Positions 13,297 to 26,289 are shown, counted from the first letter of the stretch. The stretch is 64,000 bases of DNA from Caenorhabditis elegans (GCF_000002985.6 NC_003283.11:12524001-12588000), one strand, 5' to 3'. Notes: generated by a model from the sequence alone, not told the origin. Numbers and translations: made by a program.

Positions 13297-14649
13297 CCGA
13301 AAAGAAACGAAATCTTAAAAATTTATATCCGTTCGTAGTTTACGGGTTTGTTTTTTTCAAATCTTCGAGCAACACCTAGTACATCAAGGTGCTCGGAACA
13401 ACAATATTTTATCTGAAAATACACTGTTTTCCAGTTTTTCTAAGATATTTGTGCTCATTGCATCTTTCTTATCAAAATATCTGAAATGATAAGCATAGCT
13501 TGATTTGAAGATATCTTATTACTTTCGTAAAGTTATAATTTTATGCTCAAGAAAAAGCTCATCCTACTAAGATTTTTTGTGTAAAGTTTTGCGGTTAGAG
13601 TAATCATGCGAAAAGTCCATTCAATCTTCACGGTTTCATCCGCCAAAGGGTACATATGTACTTTAGAAGATGTTCTGCCAGTTTTCTGGCGCACACACAC
13701 TCACCATTCTACGACCTGTCCTTTCCTCCATGTCTGTCAAAATGACCGTCAGAAGATAAATGGTAGATGGGATTTTGCACTTTTCATAGAACTTCAAAGA
13801 TTACGGATTACAATTGTTTTCTAGGCGTGGTGGTGTCAAATGTCAGAGTCAGTTGTAATAACCTACCGTACTCTTGCGAGTGCCAACAAAACATTATTGA
13901 GTATACAGAAGTAAAAGTGCATTTTTTTCGTTTCTCGGGTTTTTCCATCGCCGTCACCGGTTGGTCACCTCGACTCAAACTCCTCACATAATATTTGCTT
14001 ACACTTTTATTTACTTGTTCTCTTCATTTTCGCCTCAGTAGAGCGTATTTTCCTATTTCCCCAGAGAATTGTCCCAAAGCTTTAAAACTATTAGCTTTAA
14101 ATTCTAAAATTAGAACCAGATTAATTTATGCTAAGTTGGTTCAAACAGTTTTGCTCAAAGTTTGATGCACCTGTTTAAGTTATCGTCTAGAAATCTTTGA
14201 AGAATAAACTGCTGAAACTGCTGAATATCTTGATCTCTGCTTAAATTCGTGAATATTTCTGTTCTCTGAGTCACCAAAGTTGTTTTCGCCATCGCACCAT
14301 TTTTGCACTAGCTCAGCTGCAGAACAAGAAACCCCACACGACGGCTACCCGTTTCTCTTTTTTCCCTTTGCCACACAGTAGTGTTCTCTGAAATTATTTT
14401 GTTGTTTTTGTCTGGTTCTCACTCTCATTCACCATCTGAAAAAAAAGCGGCCACGTCATTTATTGTGGTATGAAAAGTTGCTCTTGAACTCTCTGGAAAT
14501 CTTAAGATCTTATTGCTCACTCATGAACCTAATTCAATGGTCGGTAAGTGAAGCAAATGTAGTAGTAGGGCACAATAGAAAGTTTGCATGTACTTTTCCG
14601 CCATCGCCCTCCCTCTATACCTTGTCCTGCGTCTCAGTGTAAACCGTAT

Positions 14650-14695
14650 GGGGCGGGGCACCTTCTCCTTCGGGGCGACCCGGTCGTACCGCCCC
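14650..14695. other. GC-rich inverted repeat in AT-rich intergenic DNA
   Basis: GGGGCGG at 14650-14656 pairs with CCGCCCC at 14689-14695 around a 32-base loop, and the loop itself contains the near-palindrome CGACCCGGTCG. The surrounding 14600-14710 is strikingly GC-rich for this window. It could be a structured RNA, a GC-box cluster or a missed exon; I cannot tell which. Confidence 0.4.
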
Positions 14696-17038
14696 CACCA
14701 TTTTCACCTACAGGGTTTGATATTCAGATACTAATGTCGATATGTAGTGAGATGGTGTACCTACCATCTCAACAGGTTTCCGCTAATCTTCCCAAAGATT
14801 ACAAGATTTTGTTTATACTCCAAAAATATTTATTCATCAAGTATCCCAATCCAAATGGTCACTTACTTACAACTGACGATTAAACATACTAAACATTTAA
14901 TTAAAAAATTATTCAAATTGTTTTCGCTATTCAAAACTTTAATTCACAAATGCAAACTATTCGAAATCTTATATGATTCATGTTAGACTTTCAACTTTCT
15001 TCTGATCGCAAGTACTCCATCAATTTGTCAAGACGAGAGTTGGCCTCTACTGCCAAAGATCTTATTTTTCTCGATAATCTTGAATCACTTTCCATCTCTA
15101 TTCCTCTTCTTCATTAAACTTTTTATAACATGTCAAGGTTTTTATTGGATCTTTGTTTTTAGTTAGTTGTGACCCAATCACTAACGTCACCACAAGAATT
15201 CTCTTTCCAAATACAGTAGCCAAATTCCCATGAGGTTTTCACATCGACTTTGGTTCCCAGTCTCCACCAAGGAAGAGATAGAGGGTACATCAATTTGTGT
15301 AACGGGTCCTTCTTTTTCCGTCTTTTTCTTCTGAGCGTGGAGAGAAAATGTGTGTGTCGTCTATCTCTCCATCATACTCTACATGCCCTTTTGTTATTTC
15401 GCACTTCCCCGCAGCGCCAGGCCTCCTAGGCATCCCCAGACTGAAAGGTCGACCTCTCATACTTCTCCATTCCTTTTCCTTTCCTTTTTCTTCCTTATTC
15501 AAGCTTAATCTTAGTCAGATTTTCTGATAGATACTGACTCATTTTTTCTTCATAATGTAACATAACACATAACACCTGCATGTGAGATCTTGACGTGGTC
15601 AATTTGTACTTTTTGCTATTTTGTTATTGCTTCTCTAATCTGATCTGGTCTCAATCACATTTTTATCTTCCGTCTTCATGATGCCTTTTTGTGATAAGAA
15701 ATGAGTTAGATAATAGAAATGAATAGCAAAAAAGCGAACTTTTAGTGATCACGATCAGAACAGTTATTGAAGAATAAAAACAAAACAAAAAGTTCATGAT
15801 GTGTGTCCATGTGTCTGGTACATGTGTCTGTTTCAGTTATTCTGAGAACTACGTCAATTTCGTGCTCAAGTAAATTTTCATATTCCATAGTTAGAATATC
15901 AATCAGCTGCTATCTCTTGTATATTTGCCAACAAGTGCAGATAAATTTAATATGAACTATCTGAGCAATGCATAACCTGTGCCCAATAATGTTTTTAGTT
16001 TTACATCATTAATTTCAGCTGCTCGCATCTTATTAGTCCTTTCCATAATCTTCTTTCTTCTCCTCCTCTTTTGCACTTTTCCTAGCATTCTCAATGCCCC
16101 ACCCACCCCCTTCTTCATCTTTTTTTCCTTTCCGAGAGCGTAAGTGGGCGGAGCCTTCTGTCGAGATGCCAGGACGTCAGTCACTCATTGCCATGCTACT
16201 CACGTTTTGGCTTGTCATTTTTTTGGTCACAGTTGTCAGGAAGCTTATCAAATCGTTTTACGCTTTCACGCAAAGTTCTATTCATATCAGTTCATTTTTG
16301 TAAAAGTGCATTTGAGTCACTGATTGTTTTTTAAGACATCGAATCCCTCATTTATCCGTCTAACCCTAAAATTGGCATCCGATCTTCCTTAAATCCTCAT
16401 TTTGGCATCTTGAAAATTATTAGTTTAAGCAAAAAGTTCAGTTGAAGTACACTTGACTTCACCTTTTCAGTTTCCAGTTTTTGTCATGATCATCATCGTT
16501 TATATACCATGAAGGGCACCTTCATATCCTTTTTGGAACCAATTGCGCACGCCTGTCTGTCTCTAAAGCACTTCTTGTTTTTCATATGTGAGTGTGGAGA
16601 GTGAGAGTAAACCGGGAAAAAAACAACGACAAAGCTAGAAGGGAAAGTAAGAAAAAATAGAAGGAAAAGTGACAAAATAGAATAGAATAGACGTGTGTGT
16701 GTGTGTGCGTGGTCTGTGTATTGTTGAGGACACCGGTTCACCACTTTTTCCCTCGAATTCCCTGTTTGGCAGAGACTGAAGCTGAAATTTTTTGTTAGAC
16801 TTCCGACATTTTTCCATCAAAACTTGATCACATTCGCTCAGAGATGAATCTCCAGTTTCAGTACACTTGCGGGCGCCGCCGCCGCCGAAATTCTGCACTT
16901 TGCCTCCAGATTCCCTTGTCCTTTTTGTTTTCGACACTGCGATTTGTCGTTTTGATTCACTAGTCTGTTCCTCCTTTTCCTATTTTTCTAATTCCTAAAC
17001 GATTACAGTGACATTTGAAAAACGTTCGAATATTTTCA

Positions 17039-17040
17039 GG
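17039..17040 (+). promoter_or_regulatory. Trans-splice or 5' UTR acceptor
   Basis: The acceptor AATATTTTCAG ends at 17039, 38 bases before the ATG at 17078. It could receive a spliced leader or join an upstream untranslated exon in the gene-poor region to the left. Confidence 0.55.
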
Positions 17041-17077
17041 GATATCTTCTTTTCCCTTGCATTCAAAAGAATAAGAA

Positions 17078-18467
17078 ATGGACCAACTGACTTCCCAGCT
17101 TGGAAGCGCTGAGCTTCAGGCTCTTATTGCTGCCTTGCCACATGATTTGACTCTTAACCCAGTAACTGTAAGTTTTAAATCAAATATGCAAAATATAAAT
17201 CAAAATCTCATTATTTCAGAGCAAACCATCATCTGCATCAAGCAGTGATTTATCGGCATCTACTTCTACATCTTCATGTATTTTTCCTCCAATCAACGAT
17301 ATGACAGCACTTTCAATGCTTTCCCTAGGTGCCTATCCTGGCCTGTTCACTGGATTCCCACTTTTGTCTACTTTGCCATACTTGAATCTTCCACCACACT
17401 CAACAATCGAATCATTGGGACTTATCAACTCAGCCCTTTATCAACAACAAAAAGATGTTCAAGCTGCAATGAACTCACCAGTTAACCAATTTACTGCTGG
17501 ATTAGCAGCTGATGGACGCCCAAGAGCATTTTCAAGCGCTGCCACTTTGCAACACGGAAAAGATCAAGAGAAACGACGAAAGAGAACAAGAAAGATGGAA
17601 CCATCACTTCCAATTACAACAAGTACCATTACATGTTCCTCGAATTCGTCTCCCTCATCAAGCTCTATAACTACATCTGTGCTCCGAACATTAGTAGAAG
17701 ATGATGATGCAGATGTGCATCCAAATAAAGTTCGACCAATTCAAGTAACAAAAGAGGAAGAGGATCTTGTTAGAAGAAAAACTCAAGAATGTAAGTCGTA
17801 TATTCAAATTTTATAAATTTAAATTTACAATTCTAAATTTCAGTGCTCAAATCCATGCCCCTTCAAAAATTAGAGCCAGAAGTCAGCGCAAGTGGCCCAC
17901 TTCGCCGTCTTATTCGAGACGAAGACCTTCCAGACGAGGTCGGACCAGATTCGCCATTCCGCCACTACCCAAAGTATCAGGTACACAAGTTAGTAGTTTT
18001 TCGATTCTTCCTTTTCTTAATAGTTTAAATCGAAATCTTCTCTCTATTCTTCTACTTTTTTCACATTTTAATGATATTGTCGTGCTTGACAGAACTGCAT
18101 ATTTTACAACCAATTTTTGTTTTAGAAAATTAATTTTAAAAACGCAGCTCTGGTGTGAAAGTAAAGTATTTGATTTTTATTTGATCTGTCATTAAGTTTA
18201 AATTGTTCAATAAAATTTCAATTTGCACACTCTTTGAAATTTGAAATACATTTTTTAAACTCTTTTTATTTTCAGCAGAAGCCCCGTTCACAACTAGTCA
18301 TGCTTCAAGGAATCCAAGCGGCAGTCGCATGTATGTGCATTGAAGCTTTTCAACTCGACGATAAAACCGATGAGGAGAAAAAAGCTTTTTGTCAAAAACA
18401 ACAAGGCCTTTCACTTGATGATTTGGTCAAGGAAACTGTGCGTCAGGAACTTGTAGCTGCAGAGTAG
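17078..18467 (+). CDS. Ser-rich probable nuclear protein, 329 residues
   Basis: Four exons join in frame: 17078-17167, 17220-17790, 17844-17980 and 18276-18467. Residues 31-50 are almost all Ser/Thr/Ala. Residues 51-90 are hydrophobic and Pro-rich (GAYPGLFTGFPLLSTLPYL), the kind of sequence found in transcriptional interaction regions. KRRKRTRK at about 148-155 is a strong nuclear-localisation candidate, followed by a second Ser-rich part and an acidic patch (LVEDDDADVHP). The C-terminus is charged and helical and ends QELVAAE. There is no signal peptide, zinc finger or homeodomain. I do not recognise the family; a transcriptional co-regulator is a guess from composition and from the large gene-poor flank upstream. 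The last exon may start at 18276 or, by a tandem CAGCAG acceptor, at 18279, adding or dropping one Gln. Confidence 0.8.
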
Positions 18468-21400
18468 AACGTTTAGCTCTCATTATTTATACCTATCCAC
18501 TTCTTTTTCGTTTTCAACCAGCTTTTACTCTAAGTTCAATTTTACTCAATATGGATAGGTTACAGTTTTCCCCGTTGAAATAGCCCCTATTTTGCTCTCA
18601 AAAACTACTCACTATTACGTCTCAAGGATCAACCGTTGCGTGTGCATTTTTCGTCTCCCCGTTCCATTTTTTGCTCTTCTCTTTTTTTTCTCTTTGACTA
18701 GAACTGTTTCTTTTGGATGGTCAAAGAGGAAAATTTAATTTTAATGTTTTTGAACAAAACTTCAATGCTTTAATATTTTATGTCCGTTTCATATTTTCCA
18801 ACTTTGTATTTCCTGTTTTAAGCTTAAACCTTCATTTCCAAACGTCTCAATGTAATTCTCACAACATTGCCCAGCCTTTCAAATGATTAACATTTTTTTG
18901 TAAAAATTAAACGTTTAAATTCTAAAAATAATCAATCTGTACAAACAAATATGAATAAACATTCTGCAAATTGATAAGTTCATCCAAATGTAGTTTTCAG
19001 AAAAAAATAACACATCAAGTACCGTACTATTTTAAATCATGTGGCTTAGACTTTTGAGTTGTTTTCGACAAGTTCACGTCATTTTTCTCTCATTTCCAGT
19101 TTCCGTTTTGCACTTTCATTGATCAGTTACCCAGTTTTTAGGAAAATAAAAAAGGGCAATGGGGGATGCGGAAGTCTTTCAGCAGAATGTCACATTTTCA
19201 GAGAATGACCTTCGAAGTTTAGATGAAGACTGTAGTTGTTCAAAGCATAAACAAAATTTACAGTGAACTTACAACGTTTGCAAGTGCTTTTCAGAAATAT
19301 GACTTATGAAGTACAGTTATTCCTAAGCAAACAAAAATGTGCCTGATGAAATAAGTAGCTAAACAACTCAAAAATAGAACGTGGGTGTCCGGTAAAAGCA
19401 CTTTACTGTTTGAATTTGATTCAACAGCATTTTAAATAGAAGTGTGATAAGACAGCAACAATTTATAAGTTGGTAAATCAATTTTAGGCTATTTTGAATA
19501 TTTAAAATAGGAAAATGTGTTAGTTTTTGAAAAAAGTGTCCCAAATAAAAAAGATTACCGAATAACAAGGTTCAAGTTCCAATGGTTCGAGACCAATTTG
19601 ACATTAAAATAAAAACGGGAATATTTTATTTTTGCACAAAAAATATTTTTCAGGGGTATACAGCAAATCTTCACGGGCGTTTCGCGGTGTTTTTTTTTTA
19701 AATTTCAATTGAATGTTGTTGGCACACTTGTAAAAAGGAGATCATCGATGTAATGAAATATTTACAAAATCGTGAACACTTTAAAAATCACGACCCGTAG
19801 AGTGCAATTCGACACAATTTTCCCGCCAACTTTAGTGCCCCGCAACTTTAAGTGCCTCAAAACAATTTCAGATATAGTTCAAGTTCAAAATAAACTAGAA
19901 TATCTTCTTGGATGCACATCAGTAGTTTATACACCAAGCGAAATTTTTGAAGATGAAATGCGATACTTGCCGTAAAAAAAATCTGAATTGTTCGAACTTG
20001 CATAAGAGCTTGAAATCAAATTTTGGAAAACACACAGTTCGTTTAAATGTGATGTGACACAAATGAATAAATGGTTGGAATCCACTCATATAGTGCAAAA
20101 AACTTGCAAAAAACTTGGCAAAAGTGCTGATTATTTAAATTTTGCCAGTCATAATTTTGGAAGGCAAATTATTTCTAGGAAATCTAATTAGGTTTAAAAC
20201 ATTTTTTGGCAAATATTGAAGAGATTCAAACATGCGAAAAAACCGCACACTTTTTAAACATTTGGCAATTTAAAAAAATTCTACATTATGTATTTCGACT
20301 AACCGCCTAATCCACCTAAATTTTTAAAGGCTCAAAACTTCTTTTTTTTACTTGGGCGGCATGAAATGAAGTTTCTCCTATTATGCTTATTCTTTTTGCA
20401 AATGTTTTCCAATTGCTGCAAATTGATACACCACAAGACTTAGTTTTGCAGATTGCGTACAATTGCTCTTGAATCGGAGCATCATCTCTGCACTTAGAAT
20501 GTTTCTCCTCCAAAACTACCATATTCCTTGTACTAAATGCTTCAACTCTCGTTATTTTTTCTTTAGTGCATCTCACATCACCTCTTCCATCTAACTTCTT
20601 TCTGCTGCACGAGCAAAATTTCTAGACGCATGATCTACGACTTTTGCACTTCTTAAATCTAAGGAAAACTATTTTCTATTGATGATGTTGCGAAATGGAA
20701 AAGAAAAAATTCACAAAGTTATGGCTCCGTGATGGGATCGTTTAGCATTTTCGTGAATAAATTAACACTATATTTTGTGAACACAAATTTATAGGACAGG
20801 TAAGTCTAATTTCAAATCGTTTTCTGCAATTCTAATAGAGCGAGACACACTATAATACTAAGGAAAATATGCCCATTTAATATTGATTGTGAGTAAAACA
20901 ATTAATTGGGGTTTTGCTTACATTTTAATTTCAAAACTCAAGAAAGACGTTTAGAGCTAATATGTTTTAAATCGGGTCTTTGGAACAGTTTGAAGGAAAA
21001 TCTAACCGGCAAATTTTGGGGATTAACATTTTTCCCTTTCTGTTGGTTTCATGTTGAGTTTAAAATTGTATCTAAAAGTTTATTGCAGGCCTGTCCAAAA
21101 AAAATTATTTATAGTTCTTCAATTATTTAGTGAATAAACATAGACAAATACGAAAAAGATAGGGTACTTTCTACAACATCGTTTTGTTGTGTTGTTTATA
21201 GTGCAACGTATGGGAAACGACAACACCAAGTGCTCCGATCTCAAGTCCCATTCGACTCTACTCGTTGTTTTTATTGCCCACAACTAGAAGAACGACGCTT
21301 TCAATCAAACATCCAGCAATCCGAAGACGTAAATGTACTTCTGTGATCATTCCAAGTTTGACTTATCCTAAAATTTGCTGGAATTGCGTCAAGTGCTTCA

Positions 21401-24400
21401 AAGAATATAAAATAGAGTGTCTTGTCTTGGGATAACAAGAGTACATAAAATATAGGTGAATGCACTTTTACAATCTGAAGAAAAATAAATAAACATACAG
21501 GAAGTTTGATTTGGGTGTCGCCGTTGTCCTTAGAATCTGTTTTGGCTGATCTAAATTGGTCTGGCATTTAGAACGGATTAAATAACTAGTAAAACTTCAA
21601 AGTTTGAGTGAAACATTTTCCTGACTAAAATAAAGTTTTGTTGAGATCTACTTGACCTTCAATGATATTCCAATAAACAGAGCTTAAGACAATGGAACAG
21701 TTTTTCTTGATTGCGTTAGAATTTTGCAAGCGGCTTCAGTGTTTTTTTTTAATATTTTTTTTCGGAAACAATACAAAAAACACCGGTAGTTGCAAATGTA
21801 GTGTTTTTTGGCAAATCCTTTTTCGATTTAAAACAAAAATTGAAAATGAACATTGAACAAAATTTTAATTGCATTGTATTTGGAATTTAAGGTAATATAA
21901 AAATTATTTAAAACAGTAATTTCATTAGAGAATTTTAAATAATCTGAATACTTTCGTAGTGTTGTGTTGATTAAAATCTCAGAAATTAGCCCAATTTTAT
22001 AGCTATTACAAACAAGATCAAAAACTTCACACATACATCCGGATCATCTAAAATTGTCAAGATTTTACGAAATTTTTTTTCGAACCAGGGTTGAGAGTTG
22101 AAAAAGGTAAGTTTTTAATGGCCATCTCGTTGGATGCCGGGCGTCCGGTTTGCCAGTTAAGGAATATCGGTTCACTACAGCCCATCATTCAAGACAACAC
22201 ACTACTCGAATGCCTTGCAAAAATTGTTTTTCTGTTTCATTCTAAATTAAGTTACGTTATATTGTATAAGCTATTCAACATTTTCCGAGAAGTGTTATTT
22301 GTTATTCCAAGAGCATGTAACCTTGTACTTTTGTTCTTATTGAGAATTTCTGGAAACGCTTCAATAAATTTTGGCCAATTTTCTCTCCCTCTCATTTCCA
22401 ATTGGCTGAGTTTCAAACATGAGAATATATTTGGTTTGGTCAAATTTTTGGAACAATACGTAAATATGACTAAATTCAAGGTTAAAAAACGCAAAATCAC
22501 ATGGAAAAAAGTTTGATTAGAAAGAGGAAAACCCCTACAACCTATTAAGTACCCGTATGTCAAATATCACAAAGCCCTTTTTGCATGATTTCTTCATTTT
22601 TGAGGAAACTCAATTCAAATAGTGATGATTGTGGAAGATGAAGAAGAAATCAAATCCAATAGGTCACAATCTCAAGGTCTTGGTCGGTTTTGAACCAATT
22701 AGCCATTCCATACATTTTGCGTGTCACTAATTTAATTCGAATCAACACTGCAAAATTTCAAACCGAATACAATGTTTTTATTCGGACAACGTTGATTAGT
22801 CTTTGCTGAGTTGGCGCCAAATATTTCAAATCGTTTTCATCACAGCTTAAAACTTTAATTTTTCATTTCGTATGCCCGTTAGATACTCGGAACCTTAATT
22901 CAAACTGTTTGCTAATTCAGTTTTCTTTTTTTTAGATGGGTCGCCGATTTTCGAATATGCTGGAAGATTATATTTGGAAAACCTAAGACATACTACAGTA
23001 ATCTTACAGTAATCCTATCGTACTCCTACAGTACCACTACAGTACCTTCACATTATCCCTCACTAACTCCCAACCCAATATTTCTCCAAAAGCTAAAAAT
23101 TCAAATTTTCCAAAACTACAGTAACCATGCAGTAATCCTACCGTACTCCTACAGTACCACTACAGTACCTTGACATTATCTCTCACCAACTGCCAACCCA
23201 ATATCTCTTTAAAAGCTGAAAATTCAAATTTTCCCAAACTACAGTACCCCTACAGTACTACTGCAGTACACTAACCATATCCGCCCACTAACCTCAGACC
23301 AAAATCCTTTCAACTACAGAAAAGAGAGTTCAAAGATCAGGGATCAAAGCTCAAACTACATAGGGACAGAACGACACTGCGCTTTATAAATAGTAAATGA
23401 TCGTTGGTTAATCTTACGTACCACTTTCCTTTGAAAGCATTCATTTAGAGTATTTGATTGCGTAATTTTTGGTATTCAAGGAATTTCGAAGACATCAGCT
23501 GTTGTAGCTTTTTTGGTGTCCGTAATGACTTTCTCGTTTGCTTTCTCTATGGTACTTCAGAAACAGGTAATGATTTTTTCTTTGATCTTATGGTTTGTAA
23601 CTGAACATCGAAACAACCGTATATGAAATGAATTGGACATAATAAAAATCAACAATCGAGTGGTTGGGCTTCTGGAATATTTCAAAAAAGTGTTTTTAGT
23701 TTAAGTGAAATCTTGTAAATAAAAAGTGATTACCAAGTGTGAAATTTTTGGCATCTGTTCGATTGTCGAGGTTCACAAATTCTTAGAAATTATATAAAAA
23801 TTATAGTGTTCTTTCTTATATAAAAAGTAGTTTTTCATTAAAAAACAACTTTTCAATTTAAGTTTTTGCATTGCTAAGCATAACAAAATCGGATCTTGTC
23901 AATATTTCTGAACACAAATATTTTCAGCAAATCGCAATTGTAGCAAAAATCGCAATTTTTTTCAAATTATTAAGTTCTTCCAATTAAAAATCTATCGAGA
24001 GGGCTGAGATACTCAGGAAAAGTAAGGAACTATTTTCTATAGAGTGAAATATTTTCTATAATTGTATACTTTTTTGGTTTCAGAACCCTTGTACAACGGG
24101 AGATGTTAGACCTCAACCTTTGTGTTTCCAAATATACCTTCACTTTCCAATTATTTTACACATGTTCGTTCATTACATATTGGGCGTCAAAATTCCTTCA
24201 AATCACACATGAACATGCGAACAAATTCACGTATTCTTCGTTGATTATCACACCTTAAAAACATTTAGCTTAACGAGCGCCCGAAGTTCGTTCGAATATT
24301 TTTTGGGTGTGGTCATTGTAGGCAAGGTGTGGTGATAACGATGATGGAGGTAGAAGATGTGATTTGTTTCTTATTATCACAGAATTAATAGAATAATGAT

Positions 24401-25461
24401 TAGGATTTTTAATGTGTAGGAGATCCTTAATAAATACATAAATTACAAAAAGTTTTTTAAACAGAAATGTAAAAAACTTAAACTGGGTTTTTTTGTTTAA
24501 TCTAAGAAGTCAAAGTAAGGACCGAAAATGTTTAAAATAATATTTTTTTTTAATTGAAAACTACAAAAACATTTTGAAAATGAATTTATTGTTTAAAAAC
24601 TTTGACTTTGCATTTCGCACCAAGCTTTCAGGCAGTTCAGACATTCCACATTTATTTATCACAAATATTCATTTTTGTAGTTTTTCACCATTTCTCAGAG
24701 TTAAAAACACCCTGTTAATAAACAATTTTGAACTATTTGTCCAAGTCGCCGTTGAATACAAAGATCGTTCGATTTTCCGTGCGTTCGCTGATTGTTACCC
24801 TTTTCTGCGTTATGTCTTATCATCTATTTTTATCCGATCTATTTAGCAGAATAAGAAATAACCGGTAACTGTTTTTGGCGCCACGACGACGATTCCACAG
24901 ACATAGGGTTTACAGAGAGACGAAAAAACGACTTTGAACTCGGCGGACGCCTTTTGTTCCTTCTTCTCGCTCTCTTGAAGGAGGATTTTATCAATTAACG
25001 GACAAGAAAAAGAGAGAGAAACAGATGGAATGCGGCTATGATCGATTTGATAACAACACATTCCTTTATATTCTCCTTTTATTCGACCATCCATTATCGG
25101 CATTCGTTTTTTATATATCCCTTTTATGGAGACGTCACGATCTTGTTCAAACAAATTATGCGGTCAAGTTCGCTGTATTGATTTCATTGCTTTTGGGAAT
25201 TATAGGAAAATAATACGATTTAAAATATTTATTATATACAGTAATAATTAAATTACTTTTTAATTCAAAATATCAATTAAATACATGAGACCGTGGGAAT
25301 TATGAGAGAGGAAACTGGTGACCCGTTTTAAAACGATTTTTTGTTGATTTTTGAGTTTTTGAGAGAGAGAAAGAGAGAAGAGGGGAGAGGAGAAATCCTA
25401 ATGAATAAAAAGAGAGGCTATAATATATACAACAACATAACAAGGAGGGAAAACTAACTAT
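18468..25461. other. 7-kb stretch without a firm gene
   Basis: The first part is the 3' UTR of the gene ending at 18467; AATAAA at 18954-18959 is a possible poly(A) signal. Further on lie two more AAAGTGCA sites (19109, 21461), the 123-base tandem repeat at 22993-23320, and AT-rich DNA. The open frame 22091-22516 (141 codons by non-ATG start) has no splice context and an equally open antisense frame, so I did not call it. TTTATT at 25228-25233 is a minus-strand AATAAA for the gene at 25462. Confidence 0.5.
22993..23320. repeat. Tandem repeat, 123-base period, about 2.7 copies
   Basis: The word CTACAGTA begins three imperfect copies at 22993, 23116 and 23239, exactly 123 bases apart. Copies 1 and 2 share the order CTACAGTA, GTACTCCTACAGTACCAC, a CCAACCCAATAT block and AAATTCAAATTTTCC. 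Copy 3 is partial and diverges after about 80 bases. Each copy itself contains several TACAGTA words. Confidence 0.9.
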
Positions 25462-26289
25462 CTAGGAAGAAAAAACAGCAGTGTCGACATTGGCCTTGTA
25501 GCCAAATGTCTTCTTCATCTCCTGTACAAAAGAGTTGGCACAATCACAGCAAACGGAGCAGAGCATTCCCATTGGATATCCCTTATTATCAGTACATCCA
25601 TTCATTGGCACAAATATTTGACTGCAAGCCTTGTTTTCAAGAGAAGCTGACATGGCAGCATATGATCCGTCGTTTGGAATTGGTCCAGTGCATCCGAGCA
25701 TTTGGCAGGATGGTTGTTTAACATTGTCAAAGTTAGCTCCAGAAAGGTAGGTGAGAGCTGGGTTGGAAACTGGAGCAGACGCAGAAGCTTCACCGAAGTA
25801 GTCGGTATCAGATGAGGAATCAGACTCGGCAGATTCAACAATTTCATCAGTTTTTTGTGTCGATGGCTCAGCGGCTAAAACTGCTTCATCCGAGCCCATA
25901 AATCCACCAGTGAATTCTGGGGCAACACCTTCTGGTTGTTGGAATTCCGGCTTCATTTTCTTTTGTCCTGGAAGCTTTTCAGATTTCTTTGGAACCATTG
26001 TTTCTACTCCATCCATATCGACATTAGCAAAGTGTCCATCTCCCATTGAACCCAAGAACAGGTCAAGATCGAAGTCTAAAAATTAAAAGATGAGGGAAAA
26101 TATAAATGTTATCTTATTTTATTAGTTTAAATAAATTAGAGTTTTAAACTGAACTTTCAAAAATTTTAATAATTAAGAAAACAAAAACGAACCATCTGTA
26201 GCGTCAGACTTCTCCATTGGCTTGTCCATTGATTTAGCGACAACGAGGGAGACGAGGAAAGCCGTTGCGATCAATAGAGAAAAGTTCAT
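25462..26289 (-). CDS. Secreted Cys-rich protein, paralogue 1, 236 residues
   Basis: Two exons: 26289-26193 and 26075-25462. A signal peptide opens the protein (MNFSLLIATAFLVSLVVA). Next come an acidic segment DFDLDLFLGSMGDGHFA, a basic KKSEKLPGQKK segment, and a Ser/Glu/Asp-rich linker. The C-terminal domain of about 75 residues has eight Cys: CQMLGC, two single Cys, then CSVCCDC. The single intron is in phase 1 inside an Asp codon, exactly as in its neighbour at 28425-29166. The last 100 bases of coding sequence are nearly identical in both, so they are recent duplicates or undergo conversion. I do not recognise the family; it looks nematode-specific. Codon choice (GGA, CCA, AAG) suggests good expression. 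TGATAA sites upstream hint at intestinal GATA control (inference). Confidence 0.9.

Larger units (their letters stand above)
4024..17077. other. 13-kb gene-poor region with many AAAGTGCA sites
   Basis: I found no convincing coding exon here; open frames are short, often rely on non-ATG starts, and lack paired splice sites. The stretch is long for a compact worm genome and lies upstream of the gene at 17078, so it may be regulatory DNA or hold untranslated exons. It carries 15 copies of AAAGTGCA or its complement (see findings), a TA microsatellite, a GC-rich inverted repeat at 14650-14695, and a GTGGGCGGAGC GC-box at 16144-16154. Confidence 0.5.

Noticed and set aside
16094-16303. Short frame with a hydrophobic segment upstream of 17078
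   Set aside because: Overlaps a GC box and an AAAGTGCA site, no splice signals; more likely regulatory DNA.
22091-22516. 141-codon plus-strand frame
   Set aside because: No clear ATG or splice partner, an antisense frame equally open, and no recognisable motif.
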